The notes: generated by a model from the letters alone, not told the origin. A stretch of DNA of 64,000 bases from Tardiphaga sp. 709 (GCF_032401055.1 NZ_CP135529.1:2838501-2902500); one strand, 5' to 3'; counted from the first letter of the stretch, positions 25,606 to 34,696 are shown. Made by a program: numbers and translations.

Positions 25606-26498
25606 CAGTGACGCTCCCACAAATAGACTTTGGCGGGTTCGGGCTCCCAGACCCTGGCGACGTCGATGCCCGGCAGATCGACCAGCGCACGATATTCGGT
25701 GCCGAAGGCGACCCAGCGATCGGTCTCGGCCATCACGGCTGGCTTGCAGGCAATGGGATCGCGCAGCACGCCGAAGCCGGTCTCGGTGCCGATGACGAAT
25801 GTGTAAAAGCCGTCGAGCGCGGCGAGCGACGACGTCATCGCATCCTGCAACGAAGCACCGGCGGCCATTTGCGATGAGATATAGCCGGCGGCGACTTCGG
25901 AATCGTTTTCGGTGCGGAACGTCATGCCCTGGCGAATCAGCTTGCGGCGAACGTCGTTGTGGTTCGACAGCGAACCGTTATGCACCAGGCACTGGTCGGT
26001 GCCCGTGGTGAAGGGATGCGCGCCATTGGTTGTCACGGCGGACTCCGTCGCCATGCGCGTATGACCGACGGCATGGGTGCCGGTCATCGCATTCAGGCCG
26101 AAACGCTTCGCCACGTCAGCGGGTAGACCGACTTCCTTGAACACGGCCATGCGCCGGCCCCGTGCAACCACGTCTACGTCTTTCATGCCGAGGAGCGCAG
26201 ATGCGACAGCGGCCTCGCGATCGGTGGGGATGCTGATGACGGCGTGAGTATCATGCACCTGATACGCTATCGGCGCACCGGCGACCTTGCCGAGCGACGC
26301 CACCAATGCAGCGAAATCAAACGACGGCGCGGCACGCAGCGTCAGCTTGATCTGTCCGGCATCGCCGTCGCCATAAACAGCAAAGCCTGCAGAGTCGGGG
26401 CCGCGATCGCTCAGCGCTTCCAGCATGCCGGAGAGCAACCCGCCTAATTCGGGGGCCAGCTTTTGATCTTTCAGAAACAGACCGGCAATGCCGCACAT
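25605..26498 (-). CDS. glxB: Class II glutamine amidotransferase GlxB
   Basis: 297 residues beginning MCGIAGLF, with Cys2 as the N-terminal nucleophile after Met removal, HNGSLSNHNDVRR, and DSEVAAGYISSQMA, as in GATase-2 domains. It would release ammonia or transfer a gamma-glutamyl amine group from glutamine or a gamma-glutamyl amide. First gene of the operon; a candidate operator palindrome lies 77 bp upstream of its start. Confidence 0.92.
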   Translation of the reverse strand: MCGIAGLFLKDQKLAPELGGLLSGMLEALSDRGPDSAGFAVYGDGDAGQIKLTLRAAPSFDFAALVASLGKVAGAPIAYQVHDTHAVISIPTDREAAVASALLGMKDVDVVARGRRMAVFKEVGLPADVAKRFGLNAMTGTHAVGHTRMATESAVTTNGAHPFTTGTDQCLVHNGSLSNHNDVRRKLIRQGMTFRTENDSEVAAGYISSQMAAGASLQDAMTSSLAALDGFYTFVIGTETGFGVLRDPIACKPAVMAETDRWVAFGTEYRALVDLPGIDVARVWEPEPAKVYLWERH

Positions 26499-26575
26499 GG
26501 CTCGCGTCTCGCTCGTTGAATGCCCGTGGACCTTGCCCGAAACAAAACCGCCATGTCAACCAGAGAGAAAATAGT

Positions 26576-26590
26576 TTTCCTGACAGGAAA
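26576..26590. promoter_or_regulatory. Candidate operator for the glx-glnT / XRE-cupin intergenic region
   Basis: TTTCCTGACAGGAAA is a perfect 15-bp palindrome centred between the divergent glxB (start 26498) and XRE-cupin (start 26633) genes. A second, imperfect half (TGTCGGGAAAT) follows 20 bp later. The location suits autoregulation by the XRE-cupin protein; binding is inferred, not seen. Confidence 0.6.
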
Positions 26591-26632
26591 TATCGCTATT
26601 GTCGGGAAATCAACGCTGCAGGAAACGTCAAC

Positions 26633-27295
26633 GTGAAAGCAAAACCGAAGAAAGCGAAATCATCGCCCGCGCGATCAAAGCCGGAGGAATTGCGCACAGG
26701 TTCGAACGCGCCGCTGGAAGTCGGCGGTTCGCTGGAATCCAAGATCGGCAACGAGGTGCGGCAGCTCCGCAAGGAGCTGGAGCTGACGGTGGCCGAGCTC
26801 AGCACATCGGCGGGCATCTCGACCGGCATGTTGTCGAAGATCGAGACCGGCAGCATCTCCGCATCGCTGGGGACGCTGAACGCGCTATCGAAAGCGCTCA
26901 ACGTGCCGATCTCCAGATTCTTTCGCGAGACCGAGGAAGAGCGCGACTGCTCATTCGTGAAGGCCGGCGCGGGTGTCAAGATCGAACGGCGCGGCACGAA
27001 ATCCGGCCATCACTATCAATTGCTCGGCCAGTCGATCCATGGCGAGCTCGGCGTTGAGCCCTATCTGATCACCCTCAACGAGGACGCCGAGGCCTATACC
27101 AATTTTCGCCACGCCGGGGTCGAGATGATCTACATGCTATCAGGCAAGGTGCGCTATCGCCACGCCGACCAGACCTATCTGATGGAGCCCGGCGACACGC
27201 TGTTCTTCGACGCAGCCGCGCGGCACGGCCCGGAAGAACTGGTGAAGGCACCGATGACGTATCTGTCGGTGATTATCTATCCGCGGCGGAGTTAG
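26633..27295 (+). CDS. XRE-family regulator with C-terminal cupin sensor
   Basis: 220 residues from GTG 26633, behind CAGGAAAC; the frame continues upstream, but that stretch contains the operator palindrome. The N-terminal 25 residues are Lys/Ser-rich. HTH-3: IGNEVRQLRKELELTVAELSTSAGISTGMLSKIETGSISASLGTLNALSKAL. Cupin 2: GVEMIYMLSGKVRYRHADQTYLMEPGDTLFFDAAARHGPEEL near the C-terminus. Divergent to glxB, so it probably controls the glx-glnT operon, responding to a small ligand. Confidence 0.88.
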   Translation: MKAKPKKAKSSPARSKPEELRTGSNAPLEVGGSLESKIGNEVRQLRKELELTVAELSTSAGISTGMLSKIETGSISASLGTLNALSKALNVPISRFFRETEEERDCSFVKAGAGVKIERRGTKSGHHYQLLGQSIHGELGVEPYLITLNEDAEAYTNFRHAGVEMIYMLSGKVRYRHADQTYLMEPGDTLFFDAAARHGPEELVKAPMTYLSVIIYPRRS

Positions 27296-27302
27296 TCAGG
27301 TT

Positions 27303-27420
27303 GTCATTCCGGGGCGCGCGCATCTTCGCGCGCGAACCCAGGAATCTCGGCGTGTTCAGCCATTTCTGGATTCCGGGCTCGGTCCCGTCGCCTGCGGCGC
27401 CGGTCCCGCCCCGGAATGAC
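27303..27420. repeat. Palindromic intergenic repeat
   Basis: Ends GTCATTCCGGGG and CCCCGGAATGAC are perfect inverted copies; internal GCGCGCGCATCTTCGCGCGC adds a second hairpin. Another common element type of Bradyrhizobium relatives, between convergent XRE-cupin and glxA genes. Confidence 0.7.
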
Positions 27421-27444
27421 GGCATGGGTCGGCAGCTTGTCCTT

Positions 27445-28389
27445 TCACATCATCCGATCCTGCGACGGAGCCACATCAAACTGCCGCCGATACATCCGTG
27501 CGAAATGGCTAGCGCTGGCAAAACCGCATTCGGCCGAGACCTCGACCACCGGCATGGAGGTCTGCTGCAACAGCGCGCGCGCCTTGGCGAGGCGCAGGGT
27601 CAGGTAATGCTGCTCGATGGTGACGCCGAGATGCGCGGTGAACAACCGCTCGAGCTGTCGCACGGACACGCCGGCCGCCTTCGCGAGTTCTTCACGCGGC
27701 GCAAGGCTAGCCAGTCGCCGCTCCATCACGGTGATTGCCGAGAGCACCGCGCGATTGCTGGTGCCGAGGCGTTCGCGCAATGAAATGCGCTGGCTGTCAT
27801 CGCCAAGGCGCACGGCGGTTTGCAAGAACCAGTCGCTGACCTTCGCCGCCAGCGCCTGGCCGTGATCCCGGCGAATGATCGCATGCATCATGTCAAGCGC
27901 CGCGACACCGCCGGCGCAGGTCAGGCGGTTGCCATCGATCTCGAACAAAGTGCGCGTCGGCTCGATCTCCGGAAAGGCTTCGATGAAGGCATCGAGATGC
28001 TCCCAATGGATCGTGCAGCGCACACCATCGAGAATGCCGGCCTTGGCGAGAATGAACGGCCCGCCGGATACACCGCCGATCGCGCAGCCCGAGCGCGCGA
28101 GGCGACGCAGCCAGGCCAGCGTCTTGGCATCATCGAAACCAGCGGGATTTCCGCCGGCGCAAACCAATACAGTGTCATAGCGCACGCCGTCGGCAATGGT
28201 GTGATCGGACGCCACCGACAATCCGTTCGATGCTAGGATCGCGTCGGCTCCGGTCGAGATCTGTAGCCACTGATACAGTTTCTTGCCGGCCAGGACATTG
28301 GCAGCTCGCAGTGGTTCGATCGCCGAGGCGAAGGACATGAGCGCGAAGCCGTCGATCAGGAGAAAGCCGACGCGGTGGGGCTGGGCCAT
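27445..28389 (-). CDS. glxA: GlxA family transcriptional regulator
   Basis: 314 residues: DJ-1/PfpI (class I amidotransferase-like) N-terminal sensor, FLLIDGFALMSFASAIEPLRAAN...LVCAGG...GCAIGGVSGGPFILAKAGILDG, then an AraC helix-turn-helix pair from about residue 220 (LAKAAGVSVRQLERLFTAHLGVTIEQHYLTLRLAKARALL...VSAECGFASASHFARMYRRQF). GlxA/GbdR/CdhR-type regulators control catabolism of quaternary amines and related compounds. It sits beside the glxBCD operon it is named for but in a separate transcription unit. Confidence 0.92.
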   Translation of the reverse strand: MAQPHRVGFLLIDGFALMSFASAIEPLRAANVLAGKKLYQWLQISTGADAILASNGLSVASDHTIADGVRYDTVLVCAGGNPAGFDDAKTLAWLRRLARSGCAIGGVSGGPFILAKAGILDGVRCTIHWEHLDAFIEAFPEIEPTRTLFEIDGNRLTCAGGVAALDMMHAIIRRDHGQALAAKVSDWFLQTAVRLGDDSQRISLRERLGTSNRAVLSAITVMERRLASLAPREELAKAAGVSVRQLERLFTAHLGVTIEQHYLTLRLAKARALLQQTSMPVVEVSAECGFASASHFARMYRRQFDVAPSQDRMM

Positions 28390-28440
28390 AGATTTGAAGA
28401 CTCAGTTTCCGCGCCCGTTCAGATCATGAACGTCGCGGCG

Positions 28441-29697
28441 TTACGCCCATTCGCCCTTACGGAACACCGGCACGCGGCGGCCGTCGGTGTGGACACCATC
28501 GATATCGACTTCGCCAGAGCCGATCATCCAGTCGATATGGATGAAGCTCTTGTTGCCGCCCTGCGCTGCGATCTGTTCGGGCGTGAGATCGCCGCCATTG
28601 ACGAAGCACTTCGAATAGCACTGGCCGAGCGCGATGTGACAGGCGGCATTCTCGTCGAACAGCGTGTTGTAGAACAACAGCCCGCTGGCCGAGATCGGCG
28701 ACGAATGCGGCACCAGCGCGACTTCGCCGAGCCGACGCGAGCCTTCGTCGGTGTCGAGCACCTTGTTGAGTACTTCCTCGCCGCGTGAGGCCTTGGCCTC
28801 GACGATCTTGCCGCCCTCGAAGCGCACTGCGATGTCGTCGATCAGCGTGCCCTGATAGGATAGCGGCTTGGTCGAGCGGACATGGCCGTTGACACGCGCG
28901 GCATGCGGTGTGGTGAAGACTTCCTCGGTAGGGATATTGGCGTTGCAGATGATGCCGTTCTTGGCCGTCGATGCGCCGCCTTCCCATTCATGGCCATCGG
29001 CAAGACCCACCACGAGATCGGTACCCGGCCCGGTGAAATGCAACGCGTGGAAGCGCTGCGCGTTCAGCCATTCGGTGCGGCTACGCAACGCAGCATTGTG
29101 CTTGGCCCATGCCGCGATCGGATCGGCACCATCGACACGCGACGCCGCGAAGATCGCATCCGCAAGCTTTTGCACGGCAACGTCGTCCTCGTCGCCGGGA
29201 AACACCTGCTTGGCCCATGAGAGCGTCGGATAGGCGATGATATTCCAGTTGATGTCGAAGCCAGCGATCTTCTGCAGCGCAGGCTGATAGGCGATGGAAT
29301 TCGCCTTGCTGGCGCGCGACACCTTGGCCGGATCTTCATTGGACAGCAGCATCGGATTGTCGCCGACGATGGCGAGGCGCGCGGTGTTGCTGCCGAGCGC
29401 CGTGGCCATGCCCTCATAGAGCCAGCCGGCGGCGCGATCGAAGCTCACATCGTGACCGTAGCGATAGCGCGCCAACGTCATCTCTTCATCGGAGAAAAAC
29501 GGTGTCACCAGGCCTGCGCCGGCCTTGTAGGCATGTTCAGCGATCTTGCGCACCAGCGGCAGCGCCGCGGCGGGGCCGGTCAGCAGCAGATCCTGCCCCG
29601 GCGCCAGTTGCAGCCCAACTTTCACGGCGACTTCGGCCAGACGGTCGAGCTTCACGGGATCGATGGGGGTGGACAAATTGCGCTGGTGAACGGTCAT
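28441..29697 (-). CDS. M29 family aminopeptidase
   Basis: 418 residues of the AmpS/AmpT type. Metal ligands are expected in NIPTEEVFTTPHAARVNG (Glu) and in GSNTARLAIVGDN/ LFYNTLFDENAACHIALGQCYSKCF and HIDWMIGSGEVDIDG (His, Asp, Glu). These cytosolic aminopeptidases are broad and metal-dependent. Located 51 bp upstream of glxA on the same strand, so they may be co-transcribed. Confidence 0.9.
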   Translation of the reverse strand: MTVHQRNLSTPIDPVKLDRLAEVAVKVGLQLAPGQDLLLTGPAAALPLVRKIAEHAYKAGAGLVTPFFSDEEMTLARYRYGHDVSFDRAAGWLYEGMATALGSNTARLAIVGDNPMLLSNEDPAKVSRASKANSIAYQPALQKIAGFDINWNIIAYPTLSWAKQVFPGDEDDVAVQKLADAIFAASRVDGADPIAAWAKHNAALRSRTEWLNAQRFHALHFTGPGTDLVVGLADGHEWEGGASTAKNGIICNANIPTEEVFTTPHAARVNGHVRSTKPLSYQGTLIDDIAVRFEGGKIVEAKASRGEEVLNKVLDTDEGSRRLGEVALVPHSSPISASGLLFYNTLFDENAACHIALGQCYSKCFVNGGDLTPEQIAAQGGNKSFIHIDWMIGSGEVDIDGVHTDGRRVPVFRKGEWA

Positions 29698-29791
29698 GCA
29701 GAGGCCCTGACTGATGTGGAAGTGGCTGGACCGAATGTAGGCGCAGATGCGCCTTGCCGCCAGCCGGTCCGCCGCAGGACTTACCGGACGC

Positions 29792-30028
29792 CTACGACGC
29801 CGCGGGCTGCGGGACGAGGGCCTGGTAATGGGCCAGCGCGTAAAGCCTGATCGCCGAGGACAGGTTGTTCTGCTGTCGATTCTTGTCGATCTCGCCGACG
29901 AGCTGCGACATCGTGATCCGGCGCATGCCGGCGATCTCCTTCAGCGCCGTCCAGAACGCCTCTTCAAGACTGACGCTCGTCTTGTGTCCGGCGACGACGA
30001 TCGATCGTTTCACGACGGGTGATTTCAC
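29792..30028 (-). CDS. Ribbon-helix-helix domain protein
   Basis: 78 residues from GTG 30028 with a GGAGAAGG ribosome site; an upstream in-frame ATG at 30100 is less likely. KRSIVVAGHKTSVSLEEAFWTALKEIAGMRRITMSQLVGEIDKNRQQNNLSSAIRLYALAHYQAL matches the RHH_4 pattern (one beta strand, two helices). Small DNA-binding protein; target unknown. No toxin partner is adjacent. Confidence 0.82.
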   Translation of the reverse strand: MKSPVVKRSIVVAGHKTSVSLEEAFWTALKEIAGMRRITMSQLVGEIDKNRQQNNLSSAIRLYALAHYQALVPQPAAS

Positions 30029-30255
30029 CGCGCCTTCTCCATTTCCACCCAGTGATCGGTTTCTTTTCAGCCAGCTTATACGGATTGAAACCTGCGGCAA
30101 CAGATCAGATCATCCGACCTTAGACGAGTACTCGCACACAACCTCTCGATCACGACACAACCTCTACGGAACTATCGATACGTTGCCTTCGTGGCGCGCA
30201 TTGGGCAGAAGCAGCATAGTGCACAACTTCGGATTCGACTTTCCTGACTGACTCG

Positions 30256-31806
30256 ATGGATTCCACTACGCTCGCACTTCCGGACGCCCGACACGTCGCC
30301 GATCAGATCGATCGCTGGACGCGCGAGCACGCCGCTTTTGCGCTGCTCATCGAACAGGCCGACGGTGCAAGCTCGGCGCTGTGGCAGTTTGCATCGATCA
30401 GCCGCAATCGTGGTCAGAGCGATACGGCTATCGACGCGCTTCGTACTGCACTTGCGTTGATGCCGACGGATGTTGCCGCGTGGCGCGCGCTTGCTTCGGA
30501 CTACCAGTTGAGCGGACGCGACGAACTGGCTGAAGCATGTGCGCGACAGGCGCTCGCCATCGACCCGGACCACGCGACGACATGGCTGCAATATGCGAGC
30601 CTCGCCTACCGGCTGCAGCGTATCGACGATGCGGAAGCGGCCTATCTGCGCGCTCTGTCGGGCGATGCCTCGCTTGGCGACGCTCATCTCGGCCTGGGCG
30701 TACTGTATCTCGGCTCCCGCCGTCCCGAGCAAGCGATCGTGCATCTGCAACGCGCACTACCCTGGGGCGGCATCGACGCGGTCACGCAACTTTGCCTCGG
30801 ACAGGCCTTTTATATGGCCGGCCGGTTTGGCGAGAGCGCCGATGCCTTGGCAATCGCAAACGGCTTTGTGCCACTGGAAAGCGTGACACTGCGTCTCTAC
30901 GCCCGTGCGCGCACCTTCGCTTCGATGCTGGACGGCGACATTCACGGCGCCATCGCCCGCTACCCGACACTTGCGGGCCAAGAGACCGAACCACTGGACG
31001 AGGTCTTGCGTACCGCATTCGCGCTGTTCAGCGCCTATGGCATGCGCGAAGCCGCTGCCGCGGTTGGACGTCTGCGACTGCAAGGCCAGCCGGACGATCC
31101 CGTGCAGCGCTACTTGCTGGATGCCGTCGGTGGACAGACACACGACCGCGCGCCGGCAGCCTATGTCGAGGCGCATTTCGACGAATTCGCCGAGGGCTTC
31201 GACAGCAAGCTTGTGGACATTCTCGGCTACAAGGTGCCGCAGCAACTCGCCGACATGGTTGCGTCCCGCCGACCGACACTGGCGAGCATCCTCGATCTCG
31301 GCTGCGGAACGGGTCTTGCTGCAGGGCCGCTCGGGCGGTTCGGCGCACGACTGACCGGCATCGACCTGTCGGAGAAGATGCTCGCCGTCGGGGCCCGACG
31401 GAACGCCTACGACGACCTCGTCAAGGCCGATGTCATGAGCTATCTCGCGGACAGCCCGCGCAGCTTCGATCTCGTCTTCGCTGCCGATCTTCTGATCTAT
31501 CTTGGCCGGCTGGAAGAACTCATCGGCCTGATTGCGCGCGTGCTCCCTGCAGGCGGCCTCTTCGCAGCGAGCATCGAGGCCGCGGGTCACGGCGACTTCA
31601 CGTTACTCTCGTCAGGCAGGTTCGCTCATAGCGAGACATATTTCGAAACCTGCGCCGCGAAGGACTTCGAAATCGTATGCAAGGAGAATTCCGAGCTGCG
31701 CCTCGAAGCAGGGCGCCCTGCCCTCGGCACGCTTTACGTACTGCGTCGCCGTGGCCGGCCGAGCACCGAGGATGGCCAACTCACCATTGCAACTATTCGC
31801 CGATAA
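30256..31806 (+). CDS. TPR-repeat protein fused to a class I SAM methyltransferase
   Basis: 516 residues. About residues 20-200 are TPR-like helix pairs (SDTAIDALRTALALMPTDVAAWRALASDYQLSGRDELAEACARQALAIDPDHATTWLQYASLAYRLQRIDDAEAAYLRAL...GDAHLGLGVLYLGSRRPEQAIVHL). Residues 320-500 form a methyltransferase: ILDLGCGTGLAAGPLGRFGARLTGIDLSEKMLAVGARR is motif I plus the acidic loop. Resembles the predicted TPR methyltransferases of rhizobia. Substrate unknown. Divergent from the RHH gene. Confidence 0.88.
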   Translation: MDSTTLALPDARHVADQIDRWTREHAAFALLIEQADGASSALWQFASISRNRGQSDTAIDALRTALALMPTDVAAWRALASDYQLSGRDELAEACARQALAIDPDHATTWLQYASLAYRLQRIDDAEAAYLRALSGDASLGDAHLGLGVLYLGSRRPEQAIVHLQRALPWGGIDAVTQLCLGQAFYMAGRFGESADALAIANGFVPLESVTLRLYARARTFASMLDGDIHGAIARYPTLAGQETEPLDEVLRTAFALFSAYGMREAAAAVGRLRLQGQPDDPVQRYLLDAVGGQTHDRAPAAYVEAHFDEFAEGFDSKLVDILGYKVPQQLADMVASRRPTLASILDLGCGTGLAAGPLGRFGARLTGIDLSEKMLAVGARRNAYDDLVKADVMSYLADSPRSFDLVFAADLLIYLGRLEELIGLIARVLPAGGLFAASIEAAGHGDFTLLSSGRFAHSETYFETCAAKDFEIVCKENSELRLEAGRPALGTLYVLRRRGRPSTEDGQLTIATIRR

Positions 31807-32017
31807 ATTGACGAGATCTTCGCCAAGCGCGCGTCGGCCGTCGAGCCTGTGGTCTGCACAGATCGGGAGCCATCTCGAACCTGCAGCGCACCGCACAAGA
31901 TTTAATCATCTGCCTAGGAAATCAGTAATGCCGCTCGTTTTAATGGCACGACTGATCTGCGACAGCAGAGCTCATTTAGAAATAGTCGAAAAATCAGAAT
32001 GTTAGACGACAGGTGCG
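31807..32017. other. Upstream region of the nitrite operon, possible activator sites
   Basis: 211 bp between the methyltransferase stop and the -24 element, no gene. NtrC-type binding sites are usually 80-200 bp upstream of sigma-54 promoters; no unambiguous NtrC box (GCACN7TGGTGC-like) was spotted by eye. Confidence 0.35.
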
Positions 32018-32034
32018 TTGGCACGCCATTTGCT
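32018..32034 (+). promoter_or_regulatory. Sigma-54 (-24/-12) promoter of nirB
   Basis: TTGGCACGCCATTTGCT matches the consensus YTGGCACG-N4-TTGCW at every fixed base, with the GG/GC elements ten bases apart. It lies 185 bp before the nirB start, leaving about 170 nt of untranslated leader. Nitrogen-limitation control via RpoN and NtrC is the natural inference. Confidence 0.85.
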
Positions 32035-32076
32035 AATAATATCTACGTCAATGATGACCGCCGTCCGCCGGATGCT

Positions 32077-32139
32077 GAAACCGCTGCTGGTTTCAAGCGC
32101 AGGGACACAGCTCGCTTCCTGATTGTCAGGTGCGAAGCG
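32077..32139 (+). promoter_or_regulatory. Hairpins in the nirB leader, possible NasT-type antitermination site
   Basis: Two structures lie in the mRNA leader: GAAACC/GGTTTC closing a hexaloop GCTGCT (32077-32094), and CGCTTC/GAAGCG with an inner CTGATTGTCAG (32113-32139). ANTAR-type NasT binds paired hexaloop hairpins in nitrate-assimilation leaders; here the loop has the expected G at position 4 but G rather than A at position 1. No clear terminator follows. Confidence 0.35.
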
Positions 32140-32218
32140 GTTATCGTGACTCCATCCCTACCGGGCTTGGTGAGCGAGTCCCTGTTTCCGATCGGCAGCG
32201 GTCCAAACAGGTTTGCAC

Positions 32219-34696
32219 ATGCTCGATCAACCGAACGCAAAGAAGCAGAAGCTCGTCATCCTCGGCAACGGCATGGCCGCCGGCCGCGTCATGGACGAGC
32301 TGTTCGCGCGCGCACCGGACCGCTACGACGTTGTGGTGTTCGGCGCGGAGCCGCGTGTTAATTACGACCGCATCATGCTGTCGCCGGTGCTCTCCGGCGA
32401 GAAGGCATATGACGACATTCTGATCCACACCGATGAGTGGTACGCGACCAACAAGGTTGATCTCAGGCGCGGCGAACTCGTCGTCGCGATCGATCGCGCT
32501 GCGAAAACCGTCACCACGCAATCCGGCGCGGTCGAAGCTTATGACACGCTGATTATCGCAACCGGCTCGAAGCCGATTCTCATTCCGGTACCCGGCGCAG
32601 AGCTGCCCGGCGTCGTCACCTATCGCGATCTCGACGACGTCAACTTGATGCTCGATGCAGCCGGCAAGGGCGGCCACGCTGTCGTCATCGGCGGCGGCTT
32701 GCTCGGCCTCGAGGCTGCAGCCGGCCTGGCCATGCGCGGCATGACGACGACCGTTGTCCATCTGATGCCAACACTGATGGAGCGCCAACTCGATCCCAAC
32801 GCCGCCTATCTGTTGCAAAAGGCGATCGAGGCGCGGGGCATCGAGGTGCTGACCGGAGCCAACACAGCAGCCATCCTCGGCGACACATGTGTCGAGTCAG
32901 TCCGGCTCGACGATGGTCGGACCCTGCCGGCCGATCTCGTCGTGATGGCGGTCGGCATCCGCCCGAACACCGCACTCGCCAAGCTCGCCGACCTCAACGT
33001 CAAGCGCGGCATCGTCGTGGACGATCATCTGCGAACCAGCGACGACAACATCTATGCGGTCGGCGAGTGCGTCGAGCATCGCGGCCAGTGCTACGGCCTT
33101 GTCGCGCCCCTGTATGACATGGCGAAGACCCTCGCGGCGACCCTCGCCGGCGAGAGCGTGGACGGCTATATCGGTTCGACCACCTCGACCAAGCTGAAAG
33201 TCACCGGCGTAGATCTGTTCTCCGCTGGCGATTTCGCTGAAGGCGATGTCAAGGATGAGATCGTGCTTCGCGATCCTGCCCGCGGCATCTACAAGCGTGT
33301 CGTCTTGCGCGACGACCGCATCATCGGCGCGGTGCTCTATGGCGATACGGCCGACGGCTCGTGGTATTTCGACCTCCTTAAAAAGAACGTCGATATCGGC
33401 ACCATGCGCAACGCGCTGATCCTCGGCCAGGCCTATCAGGGCGGCGTTGCACTCGATCCGATCGCTGCTGTCGCAGCGCTGTCCGACGATGCCGAAATCT
33501 GCGGCTGCAACGGCGTGTGCAAGGGCGCGATCACGCAGGCGATCACCGCGCACGGCCTCACCACCCTCGACGATGTGCGCGCCCGCACCAAGGCATCAGC
33601 CTCCTGCGGCCAGTGCACGGTGAAGGTGGAATCGCTGCTCGCAGCCACGCTCGGCGATAACTACTCCGCCGCCGGCCGCAAGCCGATGTGCAAATGCACT
33701 GACCTCACCCATAGCGAAGTCCGTGGCTTCATTCTCTCCAAGGAGCTGAAGTCCGTTCCTGCCGTGATGCAGGAACTGGCGTGGAAGACCTCCTGCGGCT
33801 GTCCGTCCTGCCGTCCGGCGCTGAATTATTACCTGCTCTGCGCGTGGCCGGGCGAATATGCCGACGATGCACAGTCGCGCTACATCAATGAGCGTGTCCA
33901 CGCCAACATCCAGAAAGACGGCACCTTCTCCGTCGTACCGCGCATGTGGGGCGGCCTGACCACACCTGACGAACTGCGCGCCATCGCTGACGTCGCCGAC
34001 CGCTTCAAGATTCCGACGGTGAAAGTCACCGGCGGCCAGCGCATCGATTTGCTGGGCGTACGCAAGGAAGATTTGCCCGCGGTGTGGGCGCAGCTCAATA
34101 GTGCGGGCCTCGTCTCCGGCGCAGCCTATGCCAAGGGTCTGCGTACAGTGAAGACCTGCGTCGGCTCCGAATGGTGCCGCTTCGGCACGCAGGATTCGAC
34201 CGGTCTCGGCGTCAAGCTCGAGCGTTTCATGTGCGGCTCCTGGGCACCTGCGAAGGTGAAGCTCGGCGTCTCCGGCTGCCCGCGCAATTGTGCGGAATCC
34301 ACGGTGAAGGACATCGGCGTGATCTGCGTCGAGTCCGGCTACGACATCCACATCGCCGGTGCGGCGGGGCTGCATGTCCGCCAGACCGATCTGCTTGGCC
34401 ATGTCGATACCGAGGATGAGGCGATCGAATACATCGCTGCCTTCATGCAGATGTACCGCGAGGAAGCGGGCTATCTCGAACGCGTCTGGAAGTGGGTCGA
34501 AAATGCCGGCCTCGACAAGGTACGCGCGGCGATCATGGATGATGCCGACAACCGTTGCGCGCTGCTGGCGCGCTTCGAGAAATCACAGCGCGCGGTCCGC
34601 AGGGATCCCTGGGCAGAACGCGCCGCCGGCCGCGAACAGCATGAATTTACGCCGCTCGCAACACTCAACTCGATTATAGCCGTCCCGGCAGAATGA
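32219..34696 (+). CDS. nirB: NADH-dependent assimilatory nitrite reductase, large subunit
   Basis: 825 residues from ATG 32219. An N-terminal FAD/NADH module (KLVILGNGMAAGRVMDEL, IATGSKP, VIGGGLLGLEAA) is followed by BFD-like [2Fe-2S] modules (ICGCNGVCKGAI; CGQC; CKCTD; CGCPSCRPALNYY) and a siroheme/[4Fe-4S] reductase half (CVGSEWCRFGTQDSTGLG; SGCPRNCAEST). It reduces nitrite to ammonium in the cytoplasm. Stop overlaps the nirD start by four bases. Confidence 0.97.
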   Translation: MLDQPNAKKQKLVILGNGMAAGRVMDELFARAPDRYDVVVFGAEPRVNYDRIMLSPVLSGEKAYDDILIHTDEWYATNKVDLRRGELVVAIDRAAKTVTTQSGAVEAYDTLIIATGSKPILIPVPGAELPGVVTYRDLDDVNLMLDAAGKGGHAVVIGGGLLGLEAAAGLAMRGMTTTVVHLMPTLMERQLDPNAAYLLQKAIEARGIEVLTGANTAAILGDTCVESVRLDDGRTLPADLVVMAVGIRPNTALAKLADLNVKRGIVVDDHLRTSDDNIYAVGECVEHRGQCYGLVAPLYDMAKTLAATLAGESVDGYIGSTTSTKLKVTGVDLFSAGDFAEGDVKDEIVLRDPARGIYKRVVLRDDRIIGAVLYGDTADGSWYFDLLKKNVDIGTMRNALILGQAYQGGVALDPIAAVAALSDDAEICGCNGVCKGAITQAITAHGLTTLDDVRARTKASASCGQCTVKVESLLAATLGDNYSAAGRKPMCKCTDLTHSEVRGFILSKELKSVPAVMQELAWKTSCGCPSCRPALNYYLLCAWPGEYADDAQSRYINERVHANIQKDGTFSVVPRMWGGLTTPDELRAIADVADRFKIPTVKVTGGQRIDLLGVRKEDLPAVWAQLNSAGLVSGAAYAKGLRTVKTCVGSEWCRFGTQDSTGLGVKLERFMCGSWAPAKVKLGVSGCPRNCAESTVKDIGVICVESGYDIHIAGAAGLHVRQTDLLGHVDTEDEAIEYIAAFMQMYREEAGYLERVWKWVENAGLDKVRAAIMDDADNRCALLARFEKSQRAVRRDPWAERAAGREQHEFTPLATLNSIIAVPAE

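Noticed and set aside
22247..26498. Complete N-methylglutamate (methylamine) pathway
   Set aside because: The mgdABCD genes are absent from the window; only the GmaS/MgsABC-like part is present.
29792..30028. Antitoxin of a toxin-antitoxin pair
   Set aside because: The ribbon-helix-helix protein has no adjacent small toxin gene on either side.
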